DNA of 64,000 nt from Marinospirillum sp031581385. GTDB lineage: Bacteria > Pseudomonadota > Gammaproteobacteria > Pseudomonadales > Halomonadaceae. Under the pieces are notes generated by a model. The model made no database searches. It was given only the letters and a program-made list of their open reading frames with translations, and was not told the origin of the DNA. This document shows, one piece after another, positions 60,153 to 64,000 of the stretch. Made by a program: the position numbers and the translations under genes. Each line of letters starts with the position of its first letter. Positions within the stretch are counted from its first letter, which is position 1. Location of the stretch: NCBI RefSeq assembly GCF_044810985.1, contig NZ_CP085242.1, forward strand, positions 2,604,001 through 2,668,000, read 5' to 3'.

Positions 60153-60202
60153 CTGAATTCTTGCTGAAAAAGAATATCGGCAGCCTTTCAGAAAGGATTC
60201 AG
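60153..60202. promoter_or_regulatory. two pairs of 11-bp-phased direct repeats
   Basis: CTGAA-N6-CTGAA at 60153-60168 and TTCAG-N6-TTCAG at 60187-60202 are the same motif in opposite orientations, each repeated with an 11-bp period, as OmpR/PhoP-type regulators need. They lie in the 163-base gap between the regulator and the cupredoxin gene, one pair nearer each. Confidence 0.65.
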
Positions 60203-60266
60203 TTTGCTCCTGCAAAGTTGCCAGCGTCAATCCAGACAGCTACAGCAAAGAGCAGGAGTACAAAAA

Positions 60267-60818
60267 ATGAAAGCCAGGAGTACAAGTACCTTTTTGGCAG
60301 CAGGTTTTTTTCTCGCTTTGTGGGGTTTCACCGGTGTGGTGAATGCTTCACCCGGACATGGTGATCAGCAAAGAGAAGCCATGGGACAACCCGGCCAGCC
60401 TGGGCAGGTGGATCGCAGCATTGATATTGAGATGCACGACAACTACTACGGTGTTGAAAATCTGGACATCCAGGCCGGTGAAACCATCCGTTTTCAAGTG
60501 ACCAACAAAGGCAAACTGGTGCATGAGTTCTCGGTGGGAACCCCGGACATGCACGAAGGCCATCAGGAAATGATGCAAATGATGGTTGAGCACGGAGCCA
60601 TTAAGGGCGGCCAGATCAACCAGAAGGCCATGCAAATGGACATGGGCGATGGCCGCAGCATGAAGCATGATGATCCCAACAGCCTGTTACTGGAAGCTGG
60701 AGAAACAGGAGAGTTGATCTGGACTTTTAACGAGCCGGTCAAAAATCTCGAATTCGCCTGCAACCTGCCGGGCCACTATCAGGCGGGAATGATGGGTAAC
60801 TTCCACTTCCAACAGTAA
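60267..60818 (+). CDS. Periplasmic cupredoxin
   Basis: A 183-residue blue-copper-type protein with a Sec signal (about 1-27) and a cupredoxin domain from residue 50. The T1 ligands are visible: His86 in LVHEFSV, Cys165 and His170 in FACNLPGHYQ, and Met175/176. Between them is an insert rich in Met and His (HEGHQEMMQMMVEHG). The ATG at 60267 with CAGGAG is preferred. It leads the copA-copB operon and may shuttle Cu to or from CopA. Confidence 0.88.
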   Translation: MKARSTSTFLAAGFFLALWGFTGVVNASPGHGDQQREAMGQPGQPGQVDRSIDIEMHDNYYGVENLDIQAGETIRFQVTNKGKLVHEFSVGTPDMHEGHQEMMQMMVEHGAIKGGQINQKAMQMDMGDGRSMKHDDPNSLLLEAGETGELIWTFNEPVKNLEFACNLPGHYQAGMMGNFHFQQ

Positions 60819-60838
60819 CTCGATGAAAGAGGCGCAGT

Positions 60839-62467
60839 ATGCGAACGTTGAAAAAAATAGCTGTTTTCACCGGCTCACTGCTTTTCCCGGCCGTTCTTCT
60901 GGCGGCGGAATATGAGCTGAGTGTTGATCCTGTAATGATCGACACAGGGGATTTCACCAAAATCGGGGTGGGCTATAACGGTTCTTCACCCGGCCCGACC
61001 CTGCGTATGAAGGAGGGAGAGACAGCAACCATCAAAGTCACCAATAATCTGGATGTGGACACCTCCATTCACTGGCATGGTCTGATCGTGCCAGCCGATC
61101 AGGATGGCGTACCCGGAATCAGTTTTGATGGTATCAAGCCCGGCGAAACCTTCACCTACACCTTCCCGGTTCGTCAGAACGGCACCTACTGGTATCACAG
61201 TCATTCCGGGTTTCAGGAACCCGATGGTGCCTACGGCAGCCTCGTGATAGAGGCAGAGGACAGAGAACCTTTTCGTTACGATCGTGATTATGTAGTTCAG
61301 CTTGCGGATAAGCACCCTGATGCAGGGGCGCAGATCATGCATAACCTGAAGAACTCCGCTGAATATTACAATCGCACCGAGCAAACCCTGCCCGACTTTT
61401 TCAGTGATATTGGCGAAAACGGCTTCCTGGCCACGGTCAAGGATCGCTGGGATTGGGGCAACATGCGCATGATGAAGACGGACATTGAAGATGTTCAGGG
61501 CTTCACCGGTTTGATCAACGGCAAGGGGCCGGATCAAAACTGGACAGGCCAGTTTGAACCGGGTGAGCGGGTTCGTCTGCGTTTGATCAACTCTTCAGCC
61601 TCCACCTATTTTGATTTCCGTATTCCCGGCATGAAAATGACCGTTGTTGCTGCCGATGGCAACAACATTCAGCCCGTGGTTGTGGATGAATTGCGACTGG
61701 CCGTGGCGGAAACCTATGACGTGATTGTTCAGCCGCGTGAAGACAAGGCCTACACCCTGTTTGCTGAATCCATGGGCCGCACGGGTTATGCCAGAGGCAC
61801 CCTGGCTCCCCGTGAAGGCATGACCGCCGCTGTCCCCGAGATGCGCGAGCCACCTTTGCTGACCATGGCTGATATGGGGCATGGCGGCATGGATCATAGC
61901 AACATGAGTGACACTGAAATGAGCGGCTCAGACATGGATCACTCCAGTATGGGGCATGGCAGCATGGATCATAGTGCGATGGACGCAGCCGATCCTTTTT
62001 ATGCACCGGGCAGCGGGCTTTTGCCTCAGGCTGCAGCTGGCGGCAAATTCCTGTCCTATGCTGACCTGCGTGCCCAGCAGCCTCGTTATGACTACCGTGA
62101 ACCGGAGCGGGAAATTGTTCTGCGTCTGACGGGCAATATGGAACGTTACATCTGGAGTATCAACGGCGTTAAATTTGAAGATGCCGAGCCGTTGCGCCTG
62201 CAATATGGTGAGCGGGTCAAGATTCGTTTCATCAATGAAACCATGATGGCGCACCCCATGCACCTTCATGGCATGTGGTCTTTATTGAATGTGGGTGCCA
62301 GGGGCGATAACCCCACCAAGCATGTCATCAGCGTTAATCCGAACACAGAAGTTGCCTTCGATGTGGAAGTGGATGAACCCGGTGAGTGGGCATTCCATTG
62401 CCATATTTTTAACCATGCCAGCGCGGGCATGTTTTTGAAAGTCGTTGTTGAAGGAGGTGATGCATGA
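60839..62467 (+). CDS. copA: Copper-resistance multicopper oxidase CopA
   Basis: A 542-residue periplasmic oxidase of the CopA/PcoA type. Copper blocks: IHWHGLI, YWYHSHSGFQ, HPMHLHGM and FHCHIFNHASAGM. A Met/His-rich segment at about 345-380 has repeated MDHS and MGHG units, typical of CopA copper storage. The signal peptide looks Sec-type (KKIAVFTGSLLFPAVLLA), whereas most CopA proteins carry a twin-Arg Tat signal. copB overlaps by 4 bases. Confidence 0.93.
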   Translation: MRTLKKIAVFTGSLLFPAVLLAAEYELSVDPVMIDTGDFTKIGVGYNGSSPGPTLRMKEGETATIKVTNNLDVDTSIHWHGLIVPADQDGVPGISFDGIKPGETFTYTFPVRQNGTYWYHSHSGFQEPDGAYGSLVIEAEDREPFRYDRDYVVQLADKHPDAGAQIMHNLKNSAEYYNRTEQTLPDFFSDIGENGFLATVKDRWDWGNMRMMKTDIEDVQGFTGLINGKGPDQNWTGQFEPGERVRLRLINSSASTYFDFRIPGMKMTVVAADGNNIQPVVVDELRLAVAETYDVIVQPREDKAYTLFAESMGRTGYARGTLAPREGMTAAVPEMREPPLLTMADMGHGGMDHSNMSDTEMSGSDMDHSSMGHGSMDHSAMDAADPFYAPGSGLLPQAAAGGKFLSYADLRAQQPRYDYREPEREIVLRLTGNMERYIWSINGVKFEDAEPLRLQYGERVKIRFINETMMAHPMHLHGMWSLLNVGARGDNPTKHVISVNPNTEVAFDVEVDEPGEWAFHCHIFNHASAGMFLKVVVEGGDA

Positions 62468-63174
62468 AGCCCTGGCACAAGATAGGTGGTCTTGTTTTGA
62501 CGGGTTGGCTGCTTTCCAGCCCCGTGCAGGCCATGAGTGGTGGTCATTTCTGGGGTGTGTCTTTTGAAGAGCTGGAATACCGCACGGGTGATGAAGACTT
62601 GCTGGCCTGGAAGGGCGATCTGTCCTATGGCAGCGATGAACTGACCTTTCGTTGGCAACCCAGCGGGGAATACGATCTGGAAGAAAGCCAGTTTTCTTCG
62701 CTGCAGAATAACCTCCTGATTCAGAAACCGGTTTCAGATTTTTTTGATGTCAAGGCAGGTGTGCGTCTGGATACACCGGAAGGCGAGGATCGTTACTATG
62801 CCATGTTCGGGGTAACGGGCCTGGCACCCCAGTGGATTGAGATGGATGCCAATCTTTACTGGAGTGATAACAACAAGGCTTCTGCTGATCTGGATCTGGA
62901 ATATGAAATCCTGCTGACCAACTACTGGGTTCTCAGCGCAGCAATGGACGTTAAGGTGGGTTTCCACGAAGACTTGGAAATCGGCCAGGCCAAAGGTCTG
63001 AACGCGACTGAGCTGGGTTTCCGCCTTTCCCGTGACCTCCTGGGCCGCACTCTTTCACCCTATGTCGGCGTGGTCAACGAACGCCTTTACGGTGATCGCA
63101 AAGACTGGGCAGAAGCTGCAGGAAGCGAACCCAGTGAGTGGTTTGCAGTGATCGGCGCTCGTTTAATGTTCTGA
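62464..63174 (+). CDS. copB: Copper-resistance outer-membrane protein CopB
   Basis: A 236-residue exported protein with signal LVLTGWLLSSPVQA and a barrel-like C-terminal domain: FRWQPSGEYDLEESQ, KAGVRLDTPEGEDRYYAMFG, SPYVGVVNERLYG, ending FAVIGARLMF. CopB proteins often have a long Met/His-rich N-terminus. Here it is reduced to about ten residues (MSGGHFWGVS), so metal storage is left to CopA. Overlaps copA (ATGA). A strong terminator follows. Confidence 0.92.
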   Translation: MKPWHKIGGLVLTGWLLSSPVQAMSGGHFWGVSFEELEYRTGDEDLLAWKGDLSYGSDELTFRWQPSGEYDLEESQFSSLQNNLLIQKPVSDFFDVKAGVRLDTPEGEDRYYAMFGVTGLAPQWIEMDANLYWSDNNKASADLDLEYEILLTNYWVLSAAMDVKVGFHEDLEIGQAKGLNATELGFRLSRDLLGRTLSPYVGVVNERLYGDRKDWAEAAGSEPSEWFAVIGARLMF

Positions 63175-63199
63175 TGGCAAGCCGCTGGGTAAAAACAGG

Positions 63200-63228
63200 G
63201 AAGAGCCTGAATTTTCAGGCTCTTCTTT
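63200..63228 (+). terminator. Rho-independent terminator after copB
   Basis: GAAGAGCCTGAA (63200-63211) pairs with TTCAGGCTCTTC (63214-63225) around a TT loop and is followed by TTT. It closes the cupredoxin-copAB operon. Confidence 0.88.
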
Positions 63229-63280
63229 GATATATTAAGCCGTATCTTTTTGGCTTTAATACTAAGGCTCAGAGGTTGCC

Positions 63281-63619
63281 ATGCCAGTAATGCAAGAATT
63301 GATTTCCACTGCCGAGTGGGATCAAGCTTTAAGTCAGCACAAGGCATTCTTGGTGTTGTTTGGCGGTAAACAGTGTGGTGTTTGCCAGGTTATCAAACCT
63401 CAACTGGAAGCCGTCTTTTCCGAACGTTTCCCGAAAATGAAGCTCATCTATATTGACTGCCAAACCAAGGGCGCTCAGTTATGTGCAGGCCGTGGCATTT
63501 TTTCCTTACCGGTGGTTCAGCTGTATTTTGACGGCAAACTTTTTAATGAGTTTGTCAGAGCCTTTTCGATACAAGTTGTTGCAGAAGCTGCTGCTCGCCC
63601 TTACCAGCTTCAACGCTGA
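63281..63619 (+). CDS. Thioredoxin-like protein
   Basis: A 112-residue cytoplasmic thioredoxin-fold protein. The active site is KQCGVC with Cys32 and Cys35, and the cis-Pro loop is IFSLPVVQLYF. No signal peptide. The CGVC dipeptide and lack of the usual Trp before the first Cys set it apart from TrxA. GAGG precedes the ATG. It has its own transcript, as a terminator lies upstream. Confidence 0.83.
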   Translation: MPVMQELISTAEWDQALSQHKAFLVLFGGKQCGVCQVIKPQLEAVFSERFPKMKLIYIDCQTKGAQLCAGRGIFSLPVVQLYFDGKLFNEFVRAFSIQVVAEAAARPYQLQR

Positions 63620-63642
63620 GCAGTTCAAGAAGGATCAGGTTT

Positions 63643-64000
63643 TTACTGATTTTCAAGTTGCTGCTGGCGCTGAATCAATTGATCCATCATTAGCTGCATT
63701 TGATCCAGGCGTTCATGTAATTCCTGAATATTCTGATCACCAGAGGAAGCTGTATCTCTGTTTTTTGCTGATTGAGGGCTGTTCATCATGCCCTGGCCTC
63801 CCCGACCTCGGTGTGAGCCTCTTAGCCCCTCATGCATCAAGCCCATTTGCTCTTGCATCACCTCCCAGTGTTCTTGCATGAGTTGCTGTCGCTCATCGGG
63901 CGAGCTTGCCTTTCCGGCACGCTGCATCATTTCATCCATACGTGACCAGTTCTGCTGCATCTGTTCTTGATTCATCATCATGCCAGGCTGTTGGCCCTGG
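63643..64000 (-). CDS. Met/Gln-rich helical protein (partial)
   Basis: The reading frame is open to the right edge, so the N-terminus, probably with a signal peptide, is missing. The visible part is rich in Met, Gln, Glu and His (EQMQQNWSRMDEMMQRAG, EHWEVMQEQMGLMHEGLRG), then a Gly/Arg stretch and a C-terminal coiled coil (LHERLDQMQLMMDQLIQRQQ). Such Met-rich periplasmic proteins accompany copper systems. An internal ATG at 63981 is less likely to be the start, since upstream codons remain in frame. Confidence 0.6.
   Translation of the reverse strand, partial: QGQQPGMMMNQEQMQQNWSRMDEMMQRAGKASSPDERQQLMQEHWEVMQEQMGLMHEGLRGSHRGRGGQGMMNSPQSAKNRDTASSGDQNIQELHERLDQMQLMMDQLIQRQQQLENQ

Noticed and set aside
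1..64000. CRISPR array, rRNA, tRNA, insertion sequence or prophage
   Set aside because: I saw no regularly spaced repeats, no RNA gene signatures and no transposase, integrase or phage structural genes.

Overview
This 64 kb window is a gene-dense stretch of a gammaproteobacterial chromosome with intermediate GC. Several features point to a motile marine, halophilic or alkaliphilic Oceanospirillales/Pseudomonadales-type bacterium: a NhaB sodium/proton antiporter, a SulP anion transporter, a polar-type flgBCDEFGHIJKL operon with sigma-54 promoters, a MetR/MetE pair, DUF501 and YqcC proteins, and several QseBC/PhoPQ-type two-component systems. The genus is inference; no rRNA or tRNA gene was seen.

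Layout. 1-7.3 kb is an ion-transport region: partial nhaB; a SulP transporter with a dual Usp protein, facing a PII-like and a CBS protein; a BamE-like lipoprotein; DUF1653; YqcC; a Kef-type antiporter; and a small ion channel. 7.4-18.7 kb is flgB to flgL, with one sigma-54 promoter before flgB, a terminator after flgE, and a second sigma-54 promoter before flgF. 18.7-22.5 kb holds purEK, dps, DUF501, a PilZ-like protein and a 41-residue membrane protein. 22.6-26.8 kb encodes an RND efflux permease and its adaptor. 26.9-30.4 kb is metR/metE, with MetR boxes and an unusually structured metE leader. 30.4-33.9 kb is an accessory islet: a HEPN-type gene pair, a membrane protein with an AT-rich coding tail, and a protein with a tandem motif and a Cys cluster. 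33.9-39.7 kb carries two aminotransferases, an amidase, a heme-type diguanylate cyclase and a PepSY protein. 39.8-47.2 kb has a membrane flavin reductase, two QseBC-like systems and a PhoD-like phosphoesterase.

47.2-52.3 kb is a periplasmic redox/flavinylation locus. DsbD leads into one response regulator/kinase pair. It is divergent from TlpA, DUF4266, DUF3570 and ApbE, with four 11-bp-phased PmrA/QseB-type half-sites between. The DUF3570 protein carries an ApbE-type flavinylation motif. 52.3-53.9 kb has a UbiA prenyltransferase and an SDR. 53.9-64 kb is a copper-handling island: a Cys-rich exported protein, a Tat-type multicopper oxidase, a 41-residue Met-rich membrane peptide, DUF411, a membrane-anchor protein with HupE, a PhoPQ-like system, a cupredoxin, CopA, CopB, a thioredoxin-like protein and a partial Met/Gln-rich protein.

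The most unusual signals are the ~100-nt folded element in the metE leader, the multi-hairpin sulP leader, the phased operator between dsbD and tlpA, the flavinylation motif in DUF3570, the accessory islet, and two 41-residue membrane proteins.
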